Shown here one piece after another: positions 15,541 through 23,281 of a DNA stretch of 32,630 nucleotides. A model generated the notes under the pieces. That model was not told the origin of the DNA, made no database searches, and saw nothing but the letters and a program-made list of their open reading frames with translations. Within the stretch, counting starts at the first letter, position 1. Every line of letters starts with the position of its first letter. The DNA is taken from NCBI GenBank assembly GCA_964568345.1, contig CAZMPG010000010.1, positions 1 to 32,630 of the forward strand, in the 5' to 3' direction. Source of the DNA: UBA12088 sp964568345 (lineage in GTDB: Bacteria > Patescibacteriota > Minisyncoccia > Phycocordibacterales > UBA12088). The translations under genes and the position numbers were made by a program.

Positions 15541-15740
15541 AAGGGACGGAGTGAAAAGAGAAAAGTAAAAAGAGGAAAGAGGAAGAGCGCGGAACTCTCG
15601 GTTTCCAGGCAGGGATGGTGCGCGAGGCGAAGGTGGCGCAGGTGCACTGCTACGTACTCTTCACTCGCACACTGCCCGCCGTACCGGCTCCTTTTCTCTT
15701 TCCTCTTTTTACTTTTTTCTTTTCTCTTTCCTCTTTTCTC
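15541..15740. repeat. Purine/pyrimidine-arm element D3
   Basis: A purine arm (about 15551-15585, with AAAAGTAAAAAGAGGAAAG) and a pyrimidine arm (about 15691-15740, with TTTTCTCTTTCCTCTTTTTAC) flank a ~105-base mixed spacer in the divergent gap between the protease and CorA-like genes. The arms are complementary over about 20 bases. No coding content is apparent. Confidence 0.55.
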
Positions 15741-15778
15741 TCTATCCACTCCCTACCCAACGCACACCGAACCGCGTC

Positions 15779-15787
15779 TGCTATACT
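15779..15787 (+). promoter_or_regulatory. Extended -10 of the CorA-like gene
   Basis: TGCTATACT ends 8 bases before the ATG at 15796. There is no convincing -35 and no Shine-Dalgarno, so the mRNA is probably leaderless. Confidence 0.65.
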
Positions 15788-15795
15788 AAGCACGT

Positions 15796-16710
15796 ATGAT
15801 TACGCGCTTAGCGCACGGGAGTGTTCGGTGGATTGATGTGGTGGAACCGACGAAGGACGAGGTGCGCTCGCTCCTCGAGGAGTTTGCGCTCGATCCCCTT
15901 ATCGCCGACGAACTCACGACGCCCTCGCAGCGCAACCGCGTGGATACCCGTGACGACTACTTCTACGTCGTGCTCCACTTCCCCGCCTTTCGCCACCTCC
16001 ACGAGACAGCAGCCCGCCCGCTCGAACTCGACTTTATCGTGGGGCGCGACTGGATCATCACCGCGCGGTACGAGCACCTCGACCCGCTCGAACGCTTCCG
16101 CTCCGTCTTCGAGATGCACGCGACGCTCGCACACACCACCATGCCACACGCGGGTATGGCGTTCCACCGGATGCTCGCCGACCTCTACGCAATCCTCTAC
16201 GACGAGCTCGAGCACATCGAGACGCGGATCGACGCTGCGGAGGAGCGAGTGTTTGAAGGGTACGAACGCGACATGGTGGTCGAGCTCTCATTCATAAGCC
16301 GCGACGTCCTCAACTACACACAGGCTCTCGAAGGACACTACCCGATGCTCCTCTCGCTCGAAGCCCCCGGCGTGGCACTCTATGGGTATGAGTATGCACG
16401 CAACGTTCGGAGCCTCGTCGGTGACTACGAGCGACTCGCCGCCGCGGTAAAGAGCCACCGCGCCTCTCTCGTGGAGCTCCGCGAGACAAACGACGCGCTT
16501 CTCACCACGAAACAGAACGAGACGATGAAGGTACTCACCATCATGGCATTCGTCACCTTTCCCCTCTCACTCTTCACCTCGCTCTTTGGGATGGGCACGC
16601 GCTTTACGCCCATTATCGGCCATGAGCACGACTTCTGGATCATCGTGGGCATCATGTGTGCCGCCGCACTCGCGTTCTTCGCGTTCTTCAAGTACAAGAG
16701 GTGGTTGTGA
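15796..16710 (+). CDS. corA: CorA-family divalent metal channel, variant GMG motif
   Basis: This 304-residue protein has the CorA layout: a soluble N-terminal alpha/beta domain, a long helical stalk (about 130-245), and two C-terminal helices ending in the basic FKYKRWL. CorA proteins form pentameric Mg2+ (or Co2+, Zn2+) channels whose selectivity filter is the GMN motif between the two helices. Here the equivalent is Gly265-Met266-Gly267 (LFGMGTRFTP), so the signature Asn is replaced. Selectivity may therefore differ, and the Mg2+ role is not assured. The stop codon directly borders a purine-rich repeat arm. The extended -10 only 8 bases upstream fixes the start. Confidence 0.88.
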   Translation: MITRLAHGSVRWIDVVEPTKDEVRSLLEEFALDPLIADELTTPSQRNRVDTRDDYFYVVLHFPAFRHLHETAARPLELDFIVGRDWIITARYEHLDPLERFRSVFEMHATLAHTTMPHAGMAFHRMLADLYAILYDELEHIETRIDAAEERVFEGYERDMVVELSFISRDVLNYTQALEGHYPMLLSLEAPGVALYGYEYARNVRSLVGDYERLAAAVKSHRASLVELRETNDALLTTKQNETMKVLTIMAFVTFPLSLFTSLFGMGTRFTPIIGHEHDFWIIVGIMCAAALAFFAFFKYKRWL

Positions 16711-16813
16711 TGAGAGGAAAGTAGAAAGAGAAAAGTAAAAAGAGAAAAGAAGAACGGACATAACGGCGTGTCATCCCTTTTCTCTTTCCTCTTTTTACTT
16801 TACCCTTTTCTCT
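16711..16813. repeat. Purine/pyrimidine-arm element D4 (convergent gap)
   Basis: A purine arm (about 16713-16752, with AAAAGTAAAAAGAG) and its near-complement (about 16777-16813) surround a ~25-base spacer (AACGGACATAACGGCGTGTC) between the convergent CorA-like and PyrD genes. A transcript from either side could form a long hairpin, so it may act as a bidirectional terminator. The last codons of pyrD (KEKRVK, stop) are encoded by the arm. Confidence 0.55.
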
Positions 16814-17847
16814 TTCACATACTCCCTCGCAATATCCCGCATGAGCGACGGGCCGGTAAAGATCATACCGGTAATAAGGTGGATGAGCTTTGCGCCACGT
16901 GCGAACTTCTCCTGAGCATCTTCGACGGAGAGCGTGCCTCCGCACCCGATCAGGGTGAAGCGCTCTCCGTACGTCTCGTGCGCCAGGGAGAGGAGCCGGT
17001 TTGCGTCGGTACGGCAGGGGGCGCCCGAGAGCCCGCCACGATACGCACTCGGGCGCGGATCACGTGCGTCAATATGCGTGTAATCCTTCTGGAGATTCCC
17101 GATGATGAGGCCGCGCACCCGGTGCCGCGCCGCAACGTCGCCCAGTGCGCGAAACCGCTGCTCAGGCACGGAGATGGGCATCTTAAGGTATACCGGCCGA
17201 TCCGTCGCAATGCTGTCGAGGCGCGTGAGGAGGCGGTCGAGGTTTTCGGGCTCCACGAAGAGCTCTCCCGTGTAGGTGTTGGGGCAGGAAATGTTGATTG
17301 TGTACCACGCACCAACGCCTACGGCAGTGAGGTGGGAGAGGGATGCTGCGTAGTCTTCGATGCCAGCGCTAAGCTCGCAGCTTTCCGTGTCATTCGTGCG
17401 CGCGATAGACACCCCAACCGCAAAGTCGGGAAACTGTTTCCGCTTGGCGAGCCGTTCCGCAACGCGCACCACCCCCTCATTTCGAAGGCCTTTGTTCACG
17501 ATGATGCTCTGGGTATGCTTGAGGCGGCTTTGGTTCGGCGACGGATTGCCAGCGCATGGCCGCGCGGTGATGGATCCTACCTCCATACCCCCAAACGACA
17601 CCGAACGGAGCACATTTGCGAGGCGGCCGTTTGCATCGAAGCCAGCCGCGAGCACCACCGGGCTCTGGTAGTGCACCCCGTCCACGGTGACCGCTGCGCC
17701 AGCGGGAGGATGTCCGTATGCCGCTGCCACCATACCACGCCCAAGCGCGCTCCGACCAAAAAGCTCGCCAAGCGGAACGATGGCGCGGTGCACGTGCTCT
17801 GGATCTACCTGGAAGAGTACGGGCTTGAGGATGCGCTGGTAGAACAT
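16795..17847 (-). CDS. pyrD: Dihydroorotate dehydrogenase PyrD (class 2-like with Cys base)
   Basis: This 350-residue flavoprotein should oxidise dihydroorotate to orotate in pyrimidine synthesis. The N-terminal helix MFYQRILKPVLFQVDPEHVH and the general layout match class 2 (membrane, quinone-linked) enzymes. Other conserved parts are LAAGFDANG, NKGLRNEGV, GGLSG and LITGMIFTGP for FMN binding. At the catalytic-base loop it reads NISCPNT with Cys188, where class 2 enzymes have Ser (NxSSPNT) and class 1 enzymes have Cys. It thus mixes features of both classes. The start at 17847 is supported by TGCTATACT 6 bases upstream. The C-terminal KEKRVK is read from a repeat arm. Confidence 0.92.
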   Translation of the reverse strand: MFYQRILKPVLFQVDPEHVHRAIVPLGELFGRSALGRGMVAAAYGHPPAGAAVTVDGVHYQSPVVLAAGFDANGRLANVLRSVSFGGMEVGSITARPCAGNPSPNQSRLKHTQSIIVNKGLRNEGVVRVAERLAKRKQFPDFAVGVSIARTNDTESCELSAGIEDYAASLSHLTAVGVGAWYTINISCPNTYTGELFVEPENLDRLLTRLDSIATDRPVYLKMPISVPEQRFRALGDVAARHRVRGLIIGNLQKDYTHIDARDPRPSAYRGGLSGAPCRTDANRLLSLAHETYGERFTLIGCGGTLSVEDAQEKFARGAKLIHLITGMIFTGPSLMRDIAREYVKEKRVK

Positions 17848-17853
17848 GGAGTG

Positions 17854-17862
17854 AGTATAGCA
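17854..17862 (-). promoter_or_regulatory. Extended -10 of pyrD
   Basis: TGCTATACT on the minus strand is followed by CACTCC and the ATG at 17847. The layout is identical to that of the helicase gene. Confidence 0.65.
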
Positions 17863-17869
17863 CGAAACG

Positions 17870-17998
17870 AGGGAGAAAAGTGAAAAGTAAAAAGAGGAAA
17901 GACGCAACGTATTGTCTGTGTTCGTCTCTTCCCTCTTCTTTCTTTTCTCTTTTCTATTTTTACTTTTTACTTTTCACTTTTCTCTTTCCTCTTCGTCC
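17870..17998. repeat. Purine/pyrimidine-arm element D5 (divergent gap)
   Basis: A purine arm (GAGAAAAGTGAAAAGTAAAA and onward, about 17872-17900) and a longer pyrimidine arm (about 17928-17993, with TTTTTACTTTTTACTTTTC) flank a ~27-base spacer with CAACGTATTG. It fills the gap between the divergent pyrD and cysS promoters. Confidence 0.55.
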
Positions 17999-18019
17999 CT
18001 TGTGCCCCACGCCACCCTG

Positions 18020-18028
18020 TGCGATAGT
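18020..18028 (+). promoter_or_regulatory. Extended -10 of cysS
   Basis: TGCGATAGT ends 6 bases before the ATG at 18035. TTGTGC at 18000-18005 with a 17-base spacer may serve as the -35. Confidence 0.55.
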
Positions 18029-18034
18029 CAGGAC

Positions 18035-19510
18035 ATGTTCCCGTTCCTCTTTTCGCTCGCCGAGCCAGCCAAGGACGCACGGCAGCCTATTCTCCTCTAC
18101 AACACCCTTACCCGCTCAAAAGAGCGCCTTGTGCCAATCCGTGAGGGGTATGTCGGCATGTACCACTGCGGCCCCACTGTGTACAACTATGCCCACATTG
18201 GCAACCTCCGCGCATACGTGTTTGCAGATACGCTCCGCCGCACCCTCTCCCAGAGCGGCCTCACGGTGAAGCAGGTCATGAATATCACCGACGTTGGCCA
18301 CCTCACCTCCGATGCAGACGACGGCGACGACAAGATGTCGGTAGGGCTCCGCCGCGAGGGGTTGCCGCTCACCCTCGAGGGCATGCGTACCCTCGCCGAC
18401 CGCTATACCGCTGCATTCCTTGAAGACCTCGACGCACTCGGCATCAAGCGCCCCCACGCGCTCCCCCGCGCGAGCGAGCATATTGCCGCTGACCTCGCGC
18501 TCATCGCCACCCTCATAGAGAAAGAGTACGCATACCGTACGCCAGACGGCGTATACTTCGACGTCACCCGCTTTCCCGGGTACGGCAAGCTCGGCGCACA
18601 GGTGCTCGCTGCACAGCAGGCGGGAGCGCGCGTTGCGGAGAACGTAAGCAAGCGCAACCAAGCGGACTTCGCGCTCTGGAAGCGCAACGACATACTGGGG
18701 TGGGAGAGCCCGTGGGGTCGGGGGTTCCCGGGCTGGCACATCGAGTGCTCGGCTATGGCGATGGAGTACCTCGGCAAGGAGCTCGATATCCACACCGGCG
18801 GCATTGATCATGTCGGCACCCATCACAACAACGAAATAGCCCAGAGCGAGGCGGCGACCGGGAGGCCATTCGCCCGCGTGTGGATGCACTGCGAGTTCGT
18901 GAATATTGACGGAGCGAAGATCAGTAAGTCGCTCCGTAACGACGTGACGCTCCGCCAGGTCGTCGCACACGGCTACCCTGCCCGCGCATACCGCTACTTC
19001 CTCCTCGGCGCCCACTACCGCACCTGTATCAACTTCAGCTTTCCAGCGCTCGACGCAGCAAAAACCGCACTCACGCGCCTCCACCGCACGTTCGCCGAGC
19101 AGTACCTTACCGCCCCGCAGGGTGCCGTTTCAGCTACGCACCTCGACCAGGCGACCTGGGCTCTGTACGACGACCTCGACACGCCGAAAGCGCTCGCAGT
19201 GGTGTGGGACATTGTAAAAAACAAGGAGCTCTCTCTCGGCAACAAGCGCGCGACACTCCTCGCGCTCGACCGCTTCCTTGGCCTCGGCCTTGCCGAGCTT
19301 GCCCGGCATGGAGCATCAACACACGTGGTACCTGTACGGAGCGTGCCAACCGAAGACATTCCCGAAGCGGTGCGCGGGCTCATCGCCGAACGCGAAACTG
19401 CTCGTAAGGAACGGGCGTGGGATCGCGCCGACCAGATACGCGAGGAGATCCGCTCCCACGGTTTCGTGGTCGAGGATGGTTCGGAAGGGTCAGTGGTGAC
19501 ACGGGCGTAA
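18035..19510 (+). CDS. cysS: Cysteine-tRNA ligase
   Basis: This 491-residue class I aminoacyl-tRNA synthetase charges tRNA-Cys. The zinc and HIGH regions are visible as MYHCGPTVYNYAHIGN (Cys45, His54), and further zinc ligands lie in WHIECS and HHNNE. The ATP loop is GAKISKSLRN (KMSKS variant). HTGGIDHVGTHHNNEIAQ is the highly conserved cysteine-specific block. The C-terminus has the helical DALR-like region and a basic tail. The start is set at 18035 by the -10 box directly upstream; earlier in-frame codons only translate a polypyrimidine repeat. The N-terminal ~20 residues before YNTLTRSKE are slightly longer than usual. Confidence 0.95.
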   Translation: MFPFLFSLAEPAKDARQPILLYNTLTRSKERLVPIREGYVGMYHCGPTVYNYAHIGNLRAYVFADTLRRTLSQSGLTVKQVMNITDVGHLTSDADDGDDKMSVGLRREGLPLTLEGMRTLADRYTAAFLEDLDALGIKRPHALPRASEHIAADLALIATLIEKEYAYRTPDGVYFDVTRFPGYGKLGAQVLAAQQAGARVAENVSKRNQADFALWKRNDILGWESPWGRGFPGWHIECSAMAMEYLGKELDIHTGGIDHVGTHHNNEIAQSEAATGRPFARVWMHCEFVNIDGAKISKSLRNDVTLRQVVAHGYPARAYRYFLLGAHYRTCINFSFPALDAAKTALTRLHRTFAEQYLTAPQGAVSATHLDQATWALYDDLDTPKALAVVWDIVKNKELSLGNKRATLLALDRFLGLGLAELARHGASTHVVPVRSVPTEDIPEAVRGLIAERETARKERAWDRADQIREEIRSHGFVVEDGSEGSVVTRA

Positions 19511-19526
19511 GCGCGTGTACCAAGGG

Positions 19527-20864
19527 CTACGCCACTACCCCGAGCCGCTTTGCAACGAGCGACGTGAGGAATGGCTCGACCATGAGGGTGATGAGGATGA
19601 CCCACGTACCGATTGCGAAGACAAACTCGGACGCCGCGACCCCGTGGGCAACCGCCACGAGGACGAGAATAGCTGACACCGCCCCCGTCTCGCGGATGAA
19701 GGAGAGGAAGAGCGTGTCGTGCCACGAGAGAAGCGAGCGCTTCGCGAGCATCCATGGTGCGAGCGATACGAAGACGACAGACGGCCGCACGAGAAACATG
19801 AAGACGAGCGCGGCGCTCACCCCAAACGAAAGTGTTGCCATGAGCACACCGAGCGGCACGAGGGCGCCGAGGAGGATGAAGATGACGGGCTTCACGAAGT
19901 GGTCTACAAGGTGACTAAAGAATGCGTGCGCCTCACGCGTCTCTACTTTTGCCTCAAAGAGGAGACCCGCAACGAATGCCGCGAGGAAGCCACTACCGCC
20001 CACGAGCGAACCCAGGGCAAAGCAGAACACGGGGACCGCGAGGAAGAGCGCGGGGTCGGACCAGTGCGCCTCGCGGACGCTCTCCCCCCATACGCGGAGG
20101 ATCCAAGCACCGACGAGGCCGACGAGGACGCCCCAGAGGAGCTGGAGCGCGAGCGGATCGAGCACCGCGCGGGTGAAGAGCGGTGCCACCCCTTCCCCCA
20201 CCGAGGCTACGGTCGTACCGAGCGCCACAACAAGGAAGAAGCGGGTGAGCATCATCCCCACGACATCATTGACCGCGCCCTCAGACACGGCGATGTCGCG
20301 AAGAAAGGGCTTGCGGAAGTGGAGCCGCTCGAGGGTCGGGATGATTGTTGTCGGATCGGTCGAAGCGAGGATGGCAGCGAGCACGAGGAGCGCTATGGTA
20401 GGCACCGAAATGCTAAAGAAACCAGTGAGTGCAACGAGTACGTACGCAAAGACAACGACGCAGAGGATGGTGCCGAGGAGTGAGAGCGCGGCTATGGGGG
20501 CGAAGTACTTCTTGAAGCTTTTGACCGGCACCTCGACACCCCCCGCGAAGAGCACGAATGCTGCGAGGAGCTCGACAACGAGCGCGAGTGCGCCCATGTC
20601 CCCGGTGAGCGACCGGAGGGGCAGCTGGAGCGCCATGCCGAAAAGGATAGCCCAGACAAACGTGGGGATGGCTGTCTTCGGTGCGTAGCGGTTGAGACCG
20701 TACCCCGTGACAAAAAGGAGAGCGAGCGAGAGGTAGAAACCCTCCGCACCGTCGGTGAAGAGCGCGGTAAGGCCGGGGAAAGTCGCACACGCGAGTGCGA
20801 ATGAAATCGCAACGCACACGAGCGCAACGTACGGAAGGAACGTGGCAACGCGAGAAACCTGCAT
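19527..20864 (-). CDS. CPA-type cation:proton antiporter (NhaP/Kef-like)
   Basis: This 445-residue protein has about 12-13 transmembrane helices. It belongs to the monovalent cation:proton antiporter superfamily, which exchanges Na+ or K+ for H+. The ion-binding region is seen as AAILASTDPTTIIPTLERL and AVSEGAVNDVVGM, matching the TDP and ND motifs of CPA1 members. A further GGSGFLAAFVAGLLFE segment is typical. There is no C-terminal TrkA-N domain, so it is NhaP-like rather than a full Kef system. It converges on cysS with only 16 bases between the stops. TACACT 14 bases before the ATG is the likely -10. Confidence 0.88.
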   Translation of the reverse strand: MQVSRVATFLPYVALVCVAISFALACATFPGLTALFTDGAEGFYLSLALLFVTGYGLNRYAPKTAIPTFVWAILFGMALQLPLRSLTGDMGALALVVELLAAFVLFAGGVEVPVKSFKKYFAPIAALSLLGTILCVVVFAYVLVALTGFFSISVPTIALLVLAAILASTDPTTIIPTLERLHFRKPFLRDIAVSEGAVNDVVGMMLTRFFLVVALGTTVASVGEGVAPLFTRAVLDPLALQLLWGVLVGLVGAWILRVWGESVREAHWSDPALFLAVPVFCFALGSLVGGSGFLAAFVAGLLFEAKVETREAHAFFSHLVDHFVKPVIFILLGALVPLGVLMATLSFGVSAALVFMFLVRPSVVFVSLAPWMLAKRSLLSWHDTLFLSFIRETGAVSAILVLVAVAHGVAASEFVFAIGTWVILITLMVEPFLTSLVAKRLGVVA

Positions 20865-20878
20865 AGCTATACACCCTC

Positions 20879-20884
20879 AGTGTA
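20879..20884 (-). promoter_or_regulatory. -10 box of the antiporter gene
   Basis: TACACT on the minus strand ends 14 bases before the ATG at 20864. It is a weaker and more distant example than the others. Confidence 0.35.
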
Positions 20885-20914
20885 CCGCCCTTCTCGTAGC
20901 CACCGCAATGAGGG

Positions 20915-21661
20915 TTATGCAGCGCCTCCCCCCCGTTGCCACGGAGCACGGGTGAGGAATGGCGCGTAGAGGTCGTCTTCGATCGGTACCTCGTAGGGCA
21001 CCTCGTGCTGCCCGCCACCGGCACGAGGCAGTGGTGGTGCGCCACGGATGAGAGCGAGCGGCGTACACGCATTCGTCTCGCCCATCACGAGCACCGCACT
21101 CGCGGCGAGCGCATCAGCGAGGTTTGTGTGTTCGACCTGGAACGACCGCCCGAAGAGGTCCATCTCGCCACGGTGGTCGACGAGCGGGTCGAAGCCCGCC
21201 CACCCAATAGCACAGCCCAGTGCGCCACGGCGGAGCGGCGTACTGTGGGAGTCGGTGATGATGAGCGCGAGATCATGTACACGGTACTGCTCGCAGAACC
21301 ATGCATGGAGCGCTGCTGCCGATGCGTGCGGGTCTTTGGGCCAGAGGATGAGGTAGCCATCGCCATTACTCCGGTCTATTCCCGCTCCCCCGATGAGGAA
21401 GCGACGCGTCACCGTGTGGAGCGTGTGCTCGCCCGGGCCGCGCTCGAGGTAGTACGCCGCTTCCTGCTTCGCGAGCGTATCACGCTGAAGAGGGTCACCA
21501 GGGTCTATCGGTACGCACCGCCCCTCGTCAATGCTCACCACCTTCGAGGTGATGGCGATGCAGTCTCCCTCCCTAAGCTCAATACCGGCACGCACAACCA
21601 CAGCCCGCAGGTTGTCTCGCGGCGGGCGGAGCACCTCGGTGCGTACGGGGAGTACTTCCAT
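20915..21661 (-). CDS. CofE-like gamma-glutamate ligase
   Basis: This 248-residue protein is of the coenzyme F420-0:L-glutamate ligase (CofE/FbiB) family. It has AITSKVVSIDEGR near residue 37, where nucleotide and metal bind, then IITDSHSTPLRRG and AIGWAGFDPLVDHRGEMDLFGR, which match family blocks. CofE adds glutamate to F420, but no F420 biosynthesis gene is present in the window. Homologues in bacteria without F420 are often listed as putative folate gamma-glutamate ligases, so the true substrate is uncertain. It begins 2 bases after the stop of the secreted FN3-like gene, so the two are probably co-transcribed. Confidence 0.82.
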   Translation of the reverse strand: MEVLPVRTEVLRPPRDNLRAVVVRAGIELREGDCIAITSKVVSIDEGRCVPIDPGDPLQRDTLAKQEAAYYLERGPGEHTLHTVTRRFLIGGAGIDRSNGDGYLILWPKDPHASAAALHAWFCEQYRVHDLALIITDSHSTPLRRGALGCAIGWAGFDPLVDHRGEMDLFGRSFQVEHTNLADALAASAVLVMGETNACTPLALIRGAPPLPRAGGGQHEVPYEVPIEDDLYAPFLTRAPWQRGGGAA

Positions 21662-21663
21662 GC

Positions 21664-22671
21664 TTAGTCACGCGTTGTGAAGCGGCGAATAGTTCCAAGC
21701 TCGACCCTCGCATCACCATCCTCGTCGTCGTACGCGAGCCCGAATGCGACGTAGTACGTCGTGTCGTTGTCGAGGTCGTTGGCACGGTACTCATAGGACT
21801 CTCGCTCATTGTAGTCGAGCCCGGTCGCCACCCGCACCTTCTCCACCCCTGACTCGTCAATGTCGGCGTACGTGTCCGCGCCGCGCACCGCGTCGCGGAG
21901 GTCGTCTTCATCGGTGCCGTAGAGGAAGAAAGCGGTTCCATCGTCGCCACCCCGCATCGCAAGGGAGCCGGAAAAGCGTGCCGAATCGTCGGTCACGCTG
22001 TACGGCGTATCCGTCGTGAGGTCGGGGTCACCCCGGTACGAGGAAGAGCGCTCATCCGTGGTAAAGGTCAGCCGGTCGCCAACGTAGCTGTTGCCGTATG
22101 CATCGCGGCCGACCGCGCGCACCCAGTACTCATCGCCCGGTGTCAGGTCGTAGGCCGTCGCCTCGAAGGTGTCCTCTCGGTCGGTGTCGTCAAACCGCAG
22201 CCGCGAGGTGTACTGCGTCGCACGTCCCTCCCGTGCAAACTCAAACCACACGTCAACGTACCGTGCATCGCCCACATCCACCCTCCCGCAAAACGTGGCA
22301 CGACGCTCGACCACGTCGGTCGGATCGCACGTCGCCACCTCCACCCCTCTCACCTCCTCATCGGTGCCCCACCTTCCCTGCCACGTGTAGGTGTCCCACA
22401 CCCCCCTGTGCGCGTGCATACCCTGCATACGGCTCTCGAGCTCGTCAATACGCGCCTGGAGCCGTGACACGAGGTCAGCAGGGTAGCCGCCCACTGGAGA
22501 GCCCCACCGTGCTGCATACCACCCTCTGCCACCCCCCTCATTCCACCTTTCACCCCAGCCGCCCGAATAGGCATGTAGTGAGGCAGCACCCCACGGAAAA
22601 CCTGCAAGGAGCGCCAGGACCACGCCCCACACCGCATGCTGCCACGCCCGCTGCTGTCGAAAAGTAGTCAT
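21664..22671 (-). CDS. Secreted protein with FN3-like repeats
   Basis: This 335-residue protein has a clear signal peptide (about 12-34, VVLALLAGFPWGAASLHA). A Gly/Trp-rich linker and a short coiled coil (DLVSRLQARIDELESRMQ) follow. Two or more beta-sandwich modules follow with the fibronectin III-like pattern DLTPGDEYWVRAVGRDAYGN and ANDLDNDTTYYVAFG. The acidic tail modules suggest a cell-surface or secreted protein; no enzyme motif is seen. It is transcribed with the Gld-type transporter genes or from TATACA 5 bases before its ATG. The ATG at 22671 starts right before the signal peptide. Its function is unknown; adhesion or envelope structure is only a guess. Confidence 0.75.
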   Translation of the reverse strand: MTTFRQQRAWQHAVWGVVLALLAGFPWGAASLHAYSGGWGERWNEGGGRGWYAARWGSPVGGYPADLVSRLQARIDELESRMQGMHAHRGVWDTYTWQGRWGTDEEVRGVEVATCDPTDVVERRATFCGRVDVGDARYVDVWFEFAREGRATQYTSRLRFDDTDREDTFEATAYDLTPGDEYWVRAVGRDAYGNSYVGDRLTFTTDERSSSYRGDPDLTTDTPYSVTDDSARFSGSLAMRGGDDGTAFFLYGTDEDDLRDAVRGADTYADIDESGVEKVRVATGLDYNERESYEYRANDLDNDTTYYVAFGLAYDDEDGDARVELGTIRRFTTRD

Positions 22672-22676
22672 AGTAG

Positions 22677-22682
22677 TGTATA
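22677..22682 (-). promoter_or_regulatory. -10-like box of the FN3-like gene
   Basis: TATACA on the minus strand lies 5 bases before the ATG at 22671. It may give an internal promoter inside the operon. Confidence 0.35.
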
Positions 22683-22703
22683 GTCGTGGGTACGCACCCT
22701 CAC

Positions 22704-23264
22704 CTATTTTCCTTTCACCTTTGACTCCACGATCGGCAACACCTTGGGGGTCGTCGTTGCGAGAGCGGGCGCTGCCCACGAGGCGAACGGCTCCCGTACG
22801 AACGATCCGAGCATCGTGCCGGTCACGAGGTACGTCGTACCTTCTCCAGCACGGGCAACGTAGACGCCGCTTCCGCTCGTAGCTCCCACGTCGTACGCAT
22901 ACGTCGTATCTCCCACGACACAGGTGAAGGTCGCCCCTTCCGAGAAGCCGTACGCCGGCGTTTCCCTACCGTTTCGAGCCACCTTTTCTCCCTGGGCACT
23001 CTTGAGACTCTCGAGAAGATCAGTAATGCGCGTCGAGGATGCCTCCTTCCCACCAACCTCCCACGCTCCGTCGTGACGTGTCGCGGTGTCGGTACCCAGT
23101 GCGGTACGCACCGATACTGAGGAGACACGGTCTTCCGCACACGAAGCGAGCGCGAGCGGGTCGTCTCCCGTCGTGGCGGGAAGCCGTGCACGGTAGACGA
23201 GCGCACTCGCCACAACGACCACGGCAAGCACGATCCCGAGCGTCATGAGTGTCTTGTCGTTCAT
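22704..23264 (-). CDS. DUF4340-like membrane-anchored protein
   Basis: This 186-residue protein has one N-terminal transmembrane helix (about 6-25) and an exported domain. The domain contains repeats of the DGAWEVGG and DLLESLKSAQGEKVARN kind, as in DUF4340 proteins encoded beside Gld-type ABC transporters. It probably is an accessory subunit of that transporter outside the membrane. The ATG at 23264 is preferred over a GTG two codons upstream. It starts 17 bases after the permease-GldG fusion, in the same operon. Confidence 0.65.
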   Translation of the reverse strand: MNDKTLMTLGIVLAVVVVASALVYRARLPATTGDDPLALASCAEDRVSSVSVRTALGTDTATRHDGAWEVGGKEASSTRITDLLESLKSAQGEKVARNGRETPAYGFSEGATFTCVVGDTTYAYDVGATSGSGVYVARAGEGTTYLVTGTMLGSFVREPFASWAAPALATTTPKVLPIVESKVKGK

Positions 23265-23281
23265 GTACACAGTGTTAGGTA

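Noticed and set aside
18116..19084. A 322-codon minus-strand frame
   Set aside because: It is antisense to cysS, which has clear HIGH-like and KMSKS-like motifs.
20915..21661. Evidence for an F420 pathway
   Set aside because: Only a CofE-family ligase is present. No CofC, CofD or CofG/H homologue is in the window, so F420 synthesis cannot be claimed.
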